This document shows positions 1 to 8,924 of a stretch of DNA of 64,000 bases, piece after piece. The notes beneath the pieces were generated by a model. It made no database searches. It was not told where the DNA came from and worked only from the letters and a program-made list of their open reading frames with translations. Position numbers and translations under genes: made by a program. The DNA is from Methylosinus trichosporium OB3b (GTDB lineage: Bacteria; Pseudomonadota; Alphaproteobacteria; Rhizobiales; Beijerinckiaceae), in assembly GCF_002752655.1 (NCBI RefSeq), contig NZ_CP023737.1:3682001-3746000 (forward strand). The letters run 5' to 3'. The stretch's first letter is position 1. Each line of letters begins with the position of its first letter.

Positions 1-1002
1 GGTTTCGCCCGGGCGCAGGAATCGGCGCTCGCACAGCTCTATCCGCAATTCGAGGCGATCGCCTCGGCGGCGGAGGCCGCGTCCCCGGCGGTCTCGACCA
101 TGCGCGAGATTTTCGCGCGCCATCCGCAGATCGAGACGCGCATTCTGCATTCGACGGCGCGCTTCGCGGCGAGCCCCAAGGTCGATAATCTGTTCCGGCC
201 GTTCAACGACGCCGCGAACGATGTGATCTTGATGAAGGATTCCAACATCGTCCTCGAGCCGGACGATCTCGCCGAGACGATGCGCCATTTGAAAGACGGG
301 ATCGGCATGGTCTGTGGGATTCCCTATGCCTCCGCGCCGACCAATTTCGCCGCCCATGTCGAGGCGGCGATCATGAACGGCCCGCATCAGCGTATGCTGT
401 TCGCGGCCTCGGCGGCCGGCCATGGCTTCGGCGTCGGCAAGATCATGCTGTTCCGCCGCAGCGATTTCCTGCGCGCCGGCGGCTTCGCGGCGATCGCCCA
501 TACGGTCGGCGAGGACAACGCCACCGCCAAGGCGCTGAGCCGGATCGGCCTCAAGACCGTGTTCTCGCACCGGCTGGTGCGGCAGGAGCTGGGTCTGCGT
601 ACTTTCCGCGATCTCTATGAGCGCCAGCTGCGATGGAGCGTCGTGCGCCGCGACGACGAAATATTGTCCTTCCTCGCGGAGCCGTTCTGTCAGGCGCTGC
701 CGTCCTTCGCCGCCTCGCTCGTCGTCGCGCCGCTCGCCGGCCTCTCTCCCCTGTGCGGCCTCTCCGTGACCTTCGGTCTGTGGCTCACGCTCGAGATGCT
801 GCTCTCCATCGTCAAGGGCTGGCCGCTATCCTGGTATGCGCCGGCTGTATTTCTCACTCGCGAGGCGACGATGCTCGCGGTGTGGCTGCACGCCTGGACC
901 GCCACGCGGGTGGTGTGGGCGCAGGCGACGATCGACACGCGCGCCGCGGCCGGCGACACGGTCGCGCCGGCCCCGCTTCCCGTCGCGAAAGAAGAAGGAT
1001 AG
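1..1002 (+). CDS. GT21/GT2-like glycosyltransferase, 5' end missing
   Basis: The frame is open from the first base, so the N terminus lies outside the window; 333 residues are visible. The order of motifs resembles ceramide glucosyltransferase-like (GT21) enzymes: KVDNLFRP, then DSN in LMKDSNIVLEP (where a DxD is usual), then GEDN and the acceptor motif QLRW. The last ~120 residues hold hydrophobic segments, so it is probably a membrane enzyme moving a sugar from a nucleotide-sugar to a lipid or glycan acceptor. It ends at TAG 1000-1002, five bases before the next glycosyltransferase, so the two are probably co-transcribed. The acceptor cannot be told from sequence. Confidence 0.7.
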   Translation, partial: GFARAQESALAQLYPQFEAIASAAEAASPAVSTMREIFARHPQIETRILHSTARFAASPKVDNLFRPFNDAANDVILMKDSNIVLEPDDLAETMRHLKDGIGMVCGIPYASAPTNFAAHVEAAIMNGPHQRMLFAASAAGHGFGVGKIMLFRRSDFLRAGGFAAIAHTVGEDNATAKALSRIGLKTVFSHRLVRQELGLRTFRDLYERQLRWSVVRRDDEILSFLAEPFCQALPSFAASLVVAPLAGLSPLCGLSVTFGLWLTLEMLLSIVKGWPLSWYAPAVFLTREATMLAVWLHAWTATRVVWAQATIDTRAAAGDTVAPAPLPVAKEEG

Positions 1003-1007
1003 AGCGC

Positions 1008-2309
1008 TTGATCATCGCACTTCTGCAGTTGCTCGCCGATGGCGTCTGCCTCGCGGCGGCGCTCATTCTGATCCTGATCGGCGCGGGCTTCATCGCGATC
1101 ATCGCCCGCTTTCTCTTCGATCAGTTGCGCGGCGTGAAGGATCCTGTGGCCGCCGCGCTTCCCGAGGACGAGCTGCCGCATGTGCTGCTGCAGATCCCGG
1201 TGTTCAACGAGCCGGCGGTGACCGAGCAGGCGCTGCGCTGCGTCGCTCTGCTCGATTGGCCGCGCGATCGGCTGCACATTCAGCTGCTCGACGATTCGAC
1301 CGACGAGACGCCGGAGCGCGCCGAGGCGGCAGCGCGCGAATTGCGCGCGCAGGGCGCCGATATTCTGCATGTGCGCCGCGAGGATCGCTCCGGCTTCAAG
1401 GCCGGCGCCTGCGCGGCCGGCCTCGCTCTCTATGACGCGCCCTATGTCGCCATGCTCGACGCCGATTTCCGGCCGCCGGCGGACTGGCTGAAGCGCACCG
1501 TGCCGCTGCTGGTGAAGGACGACCGCGCCGGCTTCGTCCAGTCGCGCTGCGAATTCTCCAATTTCCGCAAGAATTGGCTGACGCGCGCGCAAGGCCTGGT
1601 GCAGGACGGCCACTTCCTGATCGAGCAACGCACGCGCGCGCGCGCCGGCTGGCTGTTTCAGTTCAACGGCACCGGCGGAATCTGGCGCCGCGAGACGATC
1701 GAGAAATCGGGCGGCTGGTCCGATTACTCGCTCTGCGAGGATCTCGACCTCACCGTGCGCGCCGCGCTCGGCGGCTGGCATGGCATTTTCGTCACCGAAC
1801 CGCCGATCCCGGGGCAGGTGCCGGAAGAGCTGCGCGACTTCCGCCGCCAGCAGCGGCGCTGGTCCAACGGCTTCGTGCAGGTGGCGAAGAAGACCGTGCT
1901 GCCGCTCTGGCGCGCGCCCTGGACGCTGACGCAGCGCGTCGCGGCGATCGTGCTGATCGTGCATCAGATTTTCTTCCCGACGGCGGCGCTCGGCCTCATC
2001 GCGCTGGTGCTCGGCGCGCTGCTGCGCGGCTCGCTGCTGCCCTATCTGCCGATTTTGAAATTCATCGGCGCCGAGACGGCGATCGTCGTCCTCGGCTTCA
2101 CTCTGCCGCCCTATCTCGCGCTGAAGCGCGGCTCCTTCGTCGATTATGTGAAGACGATGCTGTCGGTGCCGCCCTTGATGATCTATCTCGCCTTCTCCAA
2201 TGGCGCGAAGATTTTGCAGACGATGCGCGGACGCAAATCCACCTTCAAGCGCACGCCGAAGATCGAGCACGCCCCCGCCGCACCGGCGCAGGTGCGCGAG
2301 GCGGAGTGA
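1008..2309 (+). CDS. Processive family-2 glycosyltransferase (cellulose-synthase-like)
   Basis: This 433-residue membrane glycosyltransferase starts at TTG 1008, chosen because AAGGA (994-998) sits 9 bases upstream and the residues that follow form a hydrophobic N-terminal segment; the open frame runs further upstream but overlaps the previous gene. Catalytic motifs are in order: LLDDSTDET near residue 90, MLDADF near 150, LCEDLDLT near 244, and the processivity motif QQRRW near 281. Several hydrophobic segments follow. The layout fits the CESA/glucan glucosyltransferase group, building a beta-linked polysaccharide from UDP-sugar at the inner membrane. No PilZ domain or cellulose-operon partner is visible, so the polymer is unknown. 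Confidence 0.8.
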   Translation: MIIALLQLLADGVCLAAALILILIGAGFIAIIARFLFDQLRGVKDPVAAALPEDELPHVLLQIPVFNEPAVTEQALRCVALLDWPRDRLHIQLLDDSTDETPERAEAAARELRAQGADILHVRREDRSGFKAGACAAGLALYDAPYVAMLDADFRPPADWLKRTVPLLVKDDRAGFVQSRCEFSNFRKNWLTRAQGLVQDGHFLIEQRTRARAGWLFQFNGTGGIWRRETIEKSGGWSDYSLCEDLDLTVRAALGGWHGIFVTEPPIPGQVPEELRDFRRQQRRWSNGFVQVAKKTVLPLWRAPWTLTQRVAAIVLIVHQIFFPTAALGLIALVLGALLRGSLLPYLPILKFIGAETAIVVLGFTLPPYLALKRGSFVDYVKTMLSVPPLMIYLAFSNGAKILQTMRGRKSTFKRTPKIEHAPAAPAQVREAE

Positions 2310-2323
2310 AGGAAAAGGTGTGA

Positions 2324-2390
2324 GAGAGCGAGCCTGAAGGCTCGCGGTCCAAGCGCGGGCCCTGGACCGCGAGCCTTCAGGCTCGCTCTC
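2324..2390. repeat. Intergenic hairpin repeat, copy 1
   Basis: Two perfect 28-base arms (2324-2351 and 2363-2390) flank an 11-base spacer (AGCGCGGGCCC). Each arm also contains the smaller inverted repeat GAGCC-TGAA-GGCTC. The same hairpin recurs at 59037-59101 with almost the same spacer. It lies 15 bases after the glycosyltransferase stop and has no T-tract, so it looks like a dispersed REP-like element more than a simple terminator. The rest of the 308-base gap up to the methyltransferase shows no gene. Confidence 0.85.
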
Positions 2391-2617
2391 GAGGGTCGTC
2401 GATCGCGTCGGTGCGAGCGAGGATTGCTCGCTTTGCTCGCACCGGGAAAGCGGTCGCCGATCAGTCGCGTCGCGCGCGCTCTCGTGGGCGAAGTCCCTTT
2501 TTGTAAAGCAAATTCCGGCTGTCGTGCATTTCGCAGACCCTTGATCGGCGCGATGACATCGGTTAACACTACGTAGGTGTTCGCTCGGCGGTTCGCTGCT
2601 GCTTTTGGAGACGAGGC

Positions 2618-3265
2618 GTGCTCGAAAAAATAGGTCTTCCCAACTATCAGACGATTTCCAAAGCCGATCCGATCGTTCTCCGATGCATAGCAGAGTTGAG
2701 AGATCGTCTGGCCGACAAGAATGAGTTTGTATTTTATGAAATTGGCGTCGGCATCGGCGCCACCACGCAGGCGGTGGCGAAGCTGATGGACAATTTGGGG
2801 CAGATCTATCTGTTCAGCCGCGATAAGGACGTGCAGGAGCTCACCAGAGATCTCGCCGGCCTCGGCTATACGAATGTGAACAGCGACTGGGGGTCGCCGC
2901 CCGGCGTGTTCGCGGGATATCACTTTCAGCTGGCGATGGGCTTCGTCGAGAAAAAGCTGCCGATGTTCGACCTGGTTTATGTCGATGGCGGGCATATTTT
3001 CCATCTCGACGCCCCGGCCGCCTGCATTCTCAAAGAGCTGTGCAAGCCGGGCGGCTATATGCTCTTCGACGACTGGGGGTGGTCGATGGCGAAGTCGCCG
3101 TCACGAAATCCCGATGTTCGTCCGCAGACCCTCAAGGAATATGATCCGCAGCAGATCAAGGTCGCGCATGTAAAGCTGGTCTGCAACGCGATCATGGACC
3201 CCGACACGCGGTTTCAATTCCACGGCCTTGAGAGCGGCACTGCGATCTATCAGCGAAAAGCTTAA
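2618..3265 (+). CDS. Class I SAM-dependent methyltransferase
   Basis: The 215-residue protein starts at GTG 2618 with a GGAGACGAGG ribosome-binding region just upstream. It has the class I methyltransferase pattern: motif I EIGVGIGATT near residue 42, an acidic segment LVYVDGGH (motif IV) near 124, and GGYMLFDDWGW near 145. This arrangement resembles Methyltransf_24-type enzymes often found in glycan and secondary-metabolite loci. Neighbouring glycosyltransferases suggest a sugar or polysaccharide O-methyl transfer, but that is inference. The flanking DNA is richer in A and T than the genes on either side, which hints at recent acquisition together with the next gene. Confidence 0.7.
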   Translation: MLEKIGLPNYQTISKADPIVLRCIAELRDRLADKNEFVFYEIGVGIGATTQAVAKLMDNLGQIYLFSRDKDVQELTRDLAGLGYTNVNSDWGSPPGVFAGYHFQLAMGFVEKKLPMFDLVYVDGGHIFHLDAPAACILKELCKPGGYMLFDDWGWSMAKSPSRNPDVRPQTLKEYDPQQIKVAHVKLVCNAIMDPDTRFQFHGLESGTAIYQRKA

Positions 3266-3642
3266 GGCCTGTTTGTGGTCCCGCGAGGAAGCGTGCTTAA
3301 GAGCTGGAGTCGCTGGCTTCATCTGCTCTTTTGATGAATTCCTTGTTTACGGGACATTTCGTGTCGAGGGAAGAAGTTCGTGCCTTTCGCGCTTCGCTCG
3401 CTGCTCGAATGAATCAGGCGAGAGATGCGGCGAGAATGTAACGGTTGCGATGAAATCGTCGCAGCTGAGGTCGTCTTCACGTCCGGGACGGCTTCAATCA
3501 CAAGCTAGACTTGCGCGCATGGTCGATACGGCTGTGCAATATAGATTTCTTGCCGAGATTGTCGGGCGAGCGCGTAGCCCCATGATATGTAGCTCGTTGA
3601 TAAGCTCTGGCACCTTTGAGTTTGGCTAGAGGAGATGATGCC
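3266..3642. other. AT-richer intergenic stretch, no gene seen
   Basis: About 377 bases between the methyltransferase and the beta-helix gene. The open frame crossing it lacks any recognisable protein pattern. It probably holds the promoter of the downstream gene, whose ribosome-binding site AGAGGAG is at 3628-3634. Nothing else is supported. Confidence 0.5.
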
Positions 3643-5403
3643 ATGACTACGATGGACACCACTGTCTACGACCCAACCAACAAGCATGCGGATGCTTTTA
3701 ATAGCGCCAATCATGTCTATCTCGCCAGTCATACGGGAGCATATGCGCATCCTGTAGCCGACCGCCTCAATCAAGAAGTGTGGGTTACTGACTATTGGGA
3801 CCCATCGTACGGGTCGGACTGGCGAATCCCAATTCAACGAGCTATTCAAGCAGGAGGACTCGTGCGGTTTCCTCCTGGTGAGTTTTATGTTTCTAGAGAT
3901 TCAAATGCTATTGGCGTGCAGCTCGTCAGCAATACATTTCTAGTCGGAGCAGGTCAAGGAGTAACTGTTATCAAAGCCTTGGATGGTACGGGAAATATCC
4001 ATCTCGTCTCGACGATTGGCACGGGCAACACCAATATCGGTATTTTTAATCTAACGTTGGATCATAATGGGACGGCTATCGGCGCGACTACCGGATGCCA
4101 CGCGGTTCGTATCAATGAGGTTGATGGTTTTTACATGCGAGGGGTCGCGGTAAAGAATAGCGACCAACACGGTATAGTAACCGAGGTCGATTCATCATCG
4201 CACACAGTTTTGGATCGTGTTAACAAGAATATATTTATCAGTGATGTTTATCTTGAGAATATAGGTGTAAGCGGGCGTGGCGGCGGCGATGGTCTGCGGC
4301 TGTTCTATGGCGCGAAGGATGTGGTTGTAAATAATGTCATTGGATACGGAATTGAATATCACGGCATTCACGTCGCCTATGGTGCCGCGACGGTCAATAA
4401 TGTGATCTTATACAATGTTGGAAATGTTGCAATATCGCCCCAAAGCGATGGTGTCGTTATGTCTAACATCCATGTCGAATGGGAGAGTGATCATCTGATA
4501 TGTGACCTCTTAGCCAATCGACCGACTGCCGGCACTTTCGGGCGCCATTTCTACGCGTCTGATACGGGGGATTGGTTTTATGACAATGGGGTGCAATGGA
4601 TGTCCGCGCAGAGTGACCCTTCGGGTCTTTGGGCTATCACGCGGAGCGGCACTCCTCTCTTTCCCGCAGGAGGAAAGTCACATTATTCAAATGTCAAGAT
4701 CGTAATGAATATAACTGAAAATACGTCTTTCAACAATTGGGCGAGTTCAGATGGCTTTCGATTGGACACAGATTACAACAGCGCCGACAATATATATGTT
4801 TCTGGAAAGTTTCGCTTTGGCGCTTACATTACTGGTGATAATAATAATGTATCAAAAATCACAATTGATGGCTGTCGTGAAGATGGTATACGAATATCCG
4901 GTGGCGCAAATAATATTCTGGATAACTGGCGGGTTGTTACGGCTAATCTCGCTAATAATAGCAGCAGGGCCGTTAGGCTATCTAGCTGTTTAAATAATAA
5001 GATTATAAACGGATATTCGCTCGATAGTCGCACGACCATAGCAATTTCGGAGGAGGGGACCACCAACCTTTCCATTATCACTGGGAACGACGTGAGGCCT
5101 GCTAGCTCGACGAAGATATCGCCTATCGGAGTGGACAGCGTCGTTCGCGGGAACCTCGGCTACAAGACTGAGGCTAAGGGAACAGCGACTATTCCCAGCG
5201 GGAGCACGTCTGTCAGCGTGACACACGGGCTCAACCGGACACCTAGTAATGGTAGCATTATCGTGACGCCAACAAACAATCCGACCACTAATCCAGGATA
5301 TTTCTGGGTGTCTGGAACTACCTCAACCGTATTTGTCATTAATTGCCAAAACAACCCTGGCTCGTCGGGAGCTAGTTTTTCATGGAATGCAGAAGTTCTC
5401 TAG
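3643..5403 (+). CDS. Right-handed beta-helix protein with phage-tail-like C-terminal domain
   Basis: 586 residues. ATG 3643 was chosen because AGAGGAG sits 8 bases upstream; a TTG start at 3616 is possible but has no good site. Residues ~45-75 (IPIQRAIQAGGLVRFPPGEF) match the N-terminal signature of pectate-lyase-superfamily beta-helices, in which a position along a sequence list is turned into a parallel beta-helix. Many repeats of the form xxVxNxxI follow. The last ~75 residues (from GTATIPSGSTSVSVTHGL) resemble the end of phage tail fibres or spikes. No signal peptide is visible. Base composition and codon use are clearly more AT-rich than the neighbours. Likely a polysaccharide-binding or -cleaving protein of phage or transferred origin; the catalytic residues cannot be assigned. 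Confidence 0.6.
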   Translation: MTTMDTTVYDPTNKHADAFNSANHVYLASHTGAYAHPVADRLNQEVWVTDYWDPSYGSDWRIPIQRAIQAGGLVRFPPGEFYVSRDSNAIGVQLVSNTFLVGAGQGVTVIKALDGTGNIHLVSTIGTGNTNIGIFNLTLDHNGTAIGATTGCHAVRINEVDGFYMRGVAVKNSDQHGIVTEVDSSSHTVLDRVNKNIFISDVYLENIGVSGRGGGDGLRLFYGAKDVVVNNVIGYGIEYHGIHVAYGAATVNNVILYNVGNVAISPQSDGVVMSNIHVEWESDHLICDLLANRPTAGTFGRHFYASDTGDWFYDNGVQWMSAQSDPSGLWAITRSGTPLFPAGGKSHYSNVKIVMNITENTSFNNWASSDGFRLDTDYNSADNIYVSGKFRFGAYITGDNNNVSKITIDGCREDGIRISGGANNILDNWRVVTANLANNSSRAVRLSSCLNNKIINGYSLDSRTTIAISEEGTTNLSIITGNDVRPASSTKISPIGVDSVVRGNLGYKTEAKGTATIPSGSTSVSVTHGLNRTPSNGSIIVTPTNNPTTNPGYFWVSGTTSTVFVINCQNNPGSSGASFSWNAEVL

Positions 5404-5419
5404 AACGCTCCCTCTAATA

Positions 5420-6583
5420 CCAATCCTCACTGATTAAAACCCATGCGCCCAGCCGCGTAGCCCGATGGACATGATGCGCCACGGCTGCTCGATGAGCTTG
5501 TTCCAGGCGGCGCAACAATGATCGACGATATCGTCATAGGATTTGAAGACGCGGTTGGACAGCCAGTTCTCGCGCAAAAACTGCCAGACGTTTTCGGCGG
5601 GATTCAGCTCTGGACATTTCGCCGGCAAGGGAACGAGCGTGATGTTGGAAGGAACGACCAGCTTGTCGGTCATGTGCCAGCCGGCGCGGTCGACGATGAG
5701 AGCGGCGTGGGCGCCTGGCGCGACAGCTTTGCTGATTTCGACGAGGAGCAGATTCATCGCATAGGTGTTGCAGGCGGGGAGAACCAGCGCCGCGCCCTTG
5801 CCGTCCTTTGGACAGATAGCGCCGAATATGTAGGTCGAGGCGGTCCGCTGATCGTGGGGCGCGCTCGGCCGCGATCCGCGTTTCGCCCATCGGCGCGTGA
5901 TCTTGTTTTTCTGGCCGACGCGCGCCTCGTCCTCGAACCAGATTTCTATTTTGTCGGAGGCGACGCGCTTTTCGTGCGCGATTTCCTCCAGACGAGCTGG
6001 GAAACTTTTTTAAAATCCTCGATAGCGCCTTCGGCCTGCGCGTGATGACGCGGCCGCGCCGACAGCTTGCGATAGCCCATTTTGCGCAGCTCGCGGCTCA
6101 TGGTCTGTTCCGAGACGACGACGCGAAGCTCCTCGAATGTCCACTGGCACAGATCGACGATCCGCCAGCGCACGACGCCATGAATGGCAGGCGTCGGCCC
6201 CTCTTCGATGAGCGCCGCCAGCGCGGCGCGATGCGCGTCGTCGAGCCGCGAGGGTTGTCCGGGCGCCTTGCGGTCGACGAGCCCGTCGGGCCCCTCGGCG
6301 TTGAAACGCAGCACCCAGTCGCGAACGACCTGGAGTGTGACGCCGCCGATCTTCGCCGCCTCGCTGCGCGCGCCGCCATCATAGATCGACGCCAGGGCGA
6401 GGAGACGGCGCGCTTGCGGCCCGTCCTTCGAACGCTTCGCTATCGCCCGCAGGGAGCGCGCGTCGTAATCGCCTCGAAGCCCAATCGCCGCCGCCATCGC
6501 GAACCTCCGTGTGTTCGCCATGTCGAATCAAATTTCAGCCGATTCGGGAATCCCTCACGTGAGTCGGCCTCTCGGAGGGTTGG
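5420..6583 (-). mobile_element. IS630-family insertion sequence
   Basis: The element is 1,164 bases, flanked on both sides by TA (5418-5419 and 6584-6585), the target duplicated by IS630/Tc1 elements. The ends match as imperfect inverted repeats: the left begins CCAATCCTC and the right, read inward on the other strand, begins CCAACCCTC. It carries one transposase split into two frames (see the entry at 5434-6521). It sits 15 bases after the beta-helix gene stop and may mark the edge of the foreign patch. Confidence 0.8.
5434..6521 (-). pseudogene. IS630 transposase in two frames (frameshifted or programmed)
   Basis: The first frame runs 6521-5946 and carries an N-terminal helix-turn-helix region (GVTLQVVRDWVLRF). 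At the run TTTTAAAAAAG (around 6006-6016) the reading frame must step back by one base. The other frame then stays open to the stop at 5434 and gives the DDE core: EIWFEDEARVG (first D), ALIVDRAGWH (second D) and LNPAENVWQFL (E). All three acidic residues are therefore present. The run of six A residues could support programmed slippage, which would make a working fusion protein, or it may be a simple inactivating frameshift. I cannot decide from one copy. Confidence 0.8.
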
Positions 6584-6643
6584 TATAAACGGAGGTGGGC
6601 AACCGAGCGATCAGAATTTGCTTGGGACAAAGGGGCTGATTCG

Positions 6644-6669
6644 GTTTCCGATCCATTTGGATCGGAAAC
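6644..6669. repeat. Perfect 12-bp hairpin
   Basis: Arms GTTTCCGATCCA and TGGATCGGAAAC are separated by two bases. It lies in the 193-base gap between the IS and the yqgE stop. There is no T-tract on either strand, so it is not a clear terminator. The core GATCCA/TGGATC resembles part of the 104-bp repeat family elsewhere in the window and may be a remnant. Confidence 0.6.
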
Positions 6670-6776
6670 TGCCCCAATGGGGTGTTTCACCCGAATTGCA
6701 GGCCGACGCCCCTCCCTCATTTCGCGTTTCTTCGCGGGTGGGAGCGGGCGTTTTCGCTTCCAGTCACCGCCCGCCG

Positions 6777-7478
6777 TCACCCGTGGCCGGCGGTCGAGGA
6801 GAGGCGGCCGAGGTCGATGCCGATCAGCCGCAGCGCGCGCGCATATTTGGACTCGAGATCGCTGTCGAATACGATCGAGGGATCGGCGGGGCAGTGCAGC
6901 CAGCCATTGTGCTGGATCTCGTTCTCGAGCTGTCCCGAGTCCCAGCCGGCGAAGCCGAGCGCCAGCAGCGCCTGCCGCGGCCCCTCGCCCTGGGCGATGG
7001 CGCGCAGAATATCGACCGTCGCCGTCAGCGACACCGTGTCGTCGATCGGCAGGGTCGAGTTGTCGATATAGAAATCGGCCGAATGCAGCACGAAGCCGCG
7101 GTCGGTCTGCACCGGCCCGCCCTGCAGCACCTGAATCGCCTCGGCGCCCTCCGGCAGCTCGATGCGCTCCTGCGGCTTGATGATCTGCAGCTGCACCAGA
7201 AGATCGGGGAAATTGCGCACCTGCGAGGGCTGATTGACGACGAGCCCCATCGCTCCGTCTTCGGAATGGGCGCAGAGATAGATCACCGAGCGGGCGAAGC
7301 GCTGATCGCTCATGCCGGGCATGGCGACGAGCAGCTGACCGTCGAGATAGCGGCGGCCCGAGGTTTTCGTCCCATTCCCCCAAGGCCGGGAAGGCTCGGA
7401 TGCGCCGATGATCGGCTCGCCGCGCTTGGCGCGGGAAACCGGCTGCTTATGGCCTTGTTTCTTCCCGATCGGGCTCAT
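6777..7478 (-). CDS. yqgE: YqgE/AlgH family protein (UPF0301)
   Basis: 233 residues. The conserved body starts near residue 43 with [13 protein letters not shown] and continues with [20 protein letters not shown] and [15 protein letters not shown], the family signatures. The family is a small soluble alpha/beta protein of unresolved function, linked to alginate regulation in Pseudomonas only through the AlgH name. The first ~40 residues are basic and poorly conserved, so the true start may be an internal methionine. It is divergent from the DsbD-like gene 87 bases away. Confidence 0.85.
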   Translation of the reverse strand: MSPIGKKQGHKQPVSRAKRGEPIIGASEPSRPWGNGTKTSGRRYLDGQLLVAMPGMSDQRFARSVIYLCAHSEDGAMGLVVNQPSQVRNFPDLLVQLQIIKPQERIELPEGAEAIQVLQGGPVQTDRGFVLHSADFYIDNSTLPIDDTVSLTATVDILRAIAQGEGPRQALLALGFAGWDSGQLENEIQHNGWLHCPADPSIVFDSDLESKYARALRLIGIDLGRLSSTAGHG

Positions 7479-7565
7479 AGCATCCGATATTACGCCTCGG
7501 GCGCCCCCTTAACAAGCGGCGTTCGACGCGCGAAAAAGCGGCGCTGGGCATTACGGACATCTCTC

Positions 7566-8363
7566 ATGACCAAAAGACGAATCGCCGAGCTGGCGGCCTG
7601 CGCGCTGCTCGCGTTGCCTCTTCTTTGCGCCGCGAGGGCGGAGCCTTTCGCTTCGGAGCCGGCGCGCGCGACGCGCTCGACCGCGCGCCTCATCGCCAAT
7701 TCGGCGCCGGGCGCCGGCGGCGTCTATCACGCCGGCGTCGAGATCGCGCTCGATCCCAAGACCATCACCTATTGGCGCCAGCCGGGCGATTCCGGCGCGC
7801 CGCCTGTGTTCGATTTTTCGGGCTCGGAAAATCTGGCCTCGGCCGAGCCGCTCTATCCGGTCCCCAAACATCTCGATGAAGCGGGAATGATCGTCGCCGG
7901 CTATGACGAGAGCGTTGTCTTTCCCCTGCGCGTCACGCCTGCGGACGCCGGCAAGCCGGTCGTCTTGAGGCTGGCGCTGGATTACGCCGCCTGCGGCGAT
8001 ATGTGCCTGCCGGCCAAGGCGAAATTGTCGCTGGCGCTGCCGATGAGCGGCGCCTCGCCCTATGCGGAGCGGCTCGCGGGCGCCGAGGCGCGGGTTCCCG
8101 AACGCGTGGGCGAAGCGCAGGCGCGCGCCCTGGTCGCGGTCGCGAAGAACGCCGATGGGTGGACGCTGCGGTTTCTCGGCAAGGGAAAGGCCGAGGACGT
8201 CTTCGTCGAGGCGCCGGAACCTTACATCATCGACGTACTGCGCGACGAGGCGGGCGGCTTTTCGTTGAAGCTCGGCGCCGGCGAGCGCGACCGACCGATC
8301 GGCGCGCGTGCGACGATTCGTCTGGAGAAGGGCGGGGTGGAGCTGCCGTTGCGGCTGGAGTAG
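7566..8363 (+). CDS. Secreted protein with DsbD N-terminal-like domain
   Basis: 265 residues. ATG 7566 gives a clear signal peptide (basic MTKRR, hydrophobic core, cut after ARA near residue 25), so I reject the much longer frame that opens at 6042 across the IS and yqgE. The body (TYWRQPGDSGAPPVFDFSGS; LDYAACGDMCLPAKAKLSL) matches the periplasmic N-terminal domain of thiol:disulfide interchange protein DsbD, with a cysteine pair CGDMC. The membrane and thioredoxin domains of full DsbD are absent, so it would act in the periplasm with a separate membrane partner not seen here. Confidence 0.75.
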   Translation: MTKRRIAELAACALLALPLLCAARAEPFASEPARATRSTARLIANSAPGAGGVYHAGVEIALDPKTITYWRQPGDSGAPPVFDFSGSENLASAEPLYPVPKHLDEAGMIVAGYDESVVFPLRVTPADAGKPVVLRLALDYAACGDMCLPAKAKLSLALPMSGASPYAERLAGAEARVPERVGEAQARALVAVAKNADGWTLRFLGKGKAEDVFVEAPEPYIIDVLRDEAGGFSLKLGAGERDRPIGARATIRLEKGGVELPLRLE

Positions 8364-8366
8364 GGG

Positions 8367-8400
8367 AAATAAAACCGGCGCGGCCGCCGCGGCCGCGCCC
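8367..8400 (-). terminator. Rho-independent terminator after rnhA
   Basis: Stem of ten G/C pairs (8377-8386 with 8390-8399, three-base loop). Read on the minus strand it is followed by TTTTATTT (8374-8367). It sits 45 bases past the rnhA stop, so it probably ends the ispH-thrB-rnhA run; the plus-strand gene ending at 8363 meets the A-rich side and gains no T-tract. Confidence 0.65.
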
Positions 8401-8444
8401 GGAGTGGAGAAGAAGAGTCCTACCCCAAGCGAAATGGGCGCCGG

Positions 8445-8924
8445 TCAGCCGCCCGACAAGGGGTCGCGGGCGGCGGACCGGCGATTTCGCTGGAACGGAG
8501 CCATCCCCTTGCGCGCCAGCGCGTCGGCGCGCTCGTTCATCTCGTCGCCGGCATGGCCGCGCACCCAGTGCCAGGCGACGTCATGGCGCTCCTGCGCCGC
8601 GTCGAGCCGTCGCCACAGCTCGGCGTTCTTCACCGGCTTGCGGTCGGCTGTCTTCCAGCCGCGCGCCTTCCAGCCGTGAATCCAGGAGGAGACGCCGTCG
8701 CGCACATATTGCGAGTCGGTGTAGAGATCGATGGGGCAGGGCCGCGTCAGCGCCTCCAGCGCCATGATCGCCGCGGTCAGCTCCATGCGATTATTGGTGG
8801 TCGCCTCCTCGCCGCCGCAGAGCTCCTTCTCGCGGTCGCCGAAGCGCAGAATCGCGCCCCAGCCGCCGGGGCCGGGATTGCCCGAGCAGGCGCCGTCGGT
8901 CCAGATGGCGACGCGGCCGCTCAT
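8445..8924 (-). CDS. rnhA: Ribonuclease HI
   Basis: 159 residues, the usual length. It cleaves the RNA strand of RNA-DNA hybrids. Catalytic acidic residues are in place: D in [14 protein letters not shown] (near residue 9), E in [10 protein letters not shown] in LYTDSQYV and the later H and D in [18 protein letters not shown] 8924 overlaps the thrB stop by four bases (ATGA), so the two are translationally coupled. The open frame runs further upstream inside thrB, but that part has no family similarity. Confidence 0.95.
   Translation of the reverse strand: MSGRVAIWTDGACSGNPGPGGWGAILRFGDREKELCGGEEATTNNRMELTAAIMALEALTRPCPIDLYTDSQYVRDGVSSWIHGWKARGWKTADRKPVKNAELWRRLDAAQERHDVAWHWVRGHAGDEMNERADALARKGMAPFQRNRRSAARDPLSGG

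Noticed and set aside
690..2270. Long minus-strand open frame opposite the GT2 glycosyltransferase
   Set aside because: Arg/Ala/Glu-rich shadow of a well-supported gene; no domain pattern. Common in GC-rich DNA.
3228..3629. 133-codon plus-strand frame after the methyltransferase
   Set aside because: No ribosome-binding site, no pattern, overlaps the methyltransferase end.
6644..6669. Hairpin considered as the yqgE terminator
   Set aside because: No T-tract on the minus strand, and 108 bases past the stop.
6042..7565. Upstream extension of the DsbD-like frame
   Set aside because: It crosses the IS and the opposite-strand yqgE; ATG 7566 begins a proper signal peptide.
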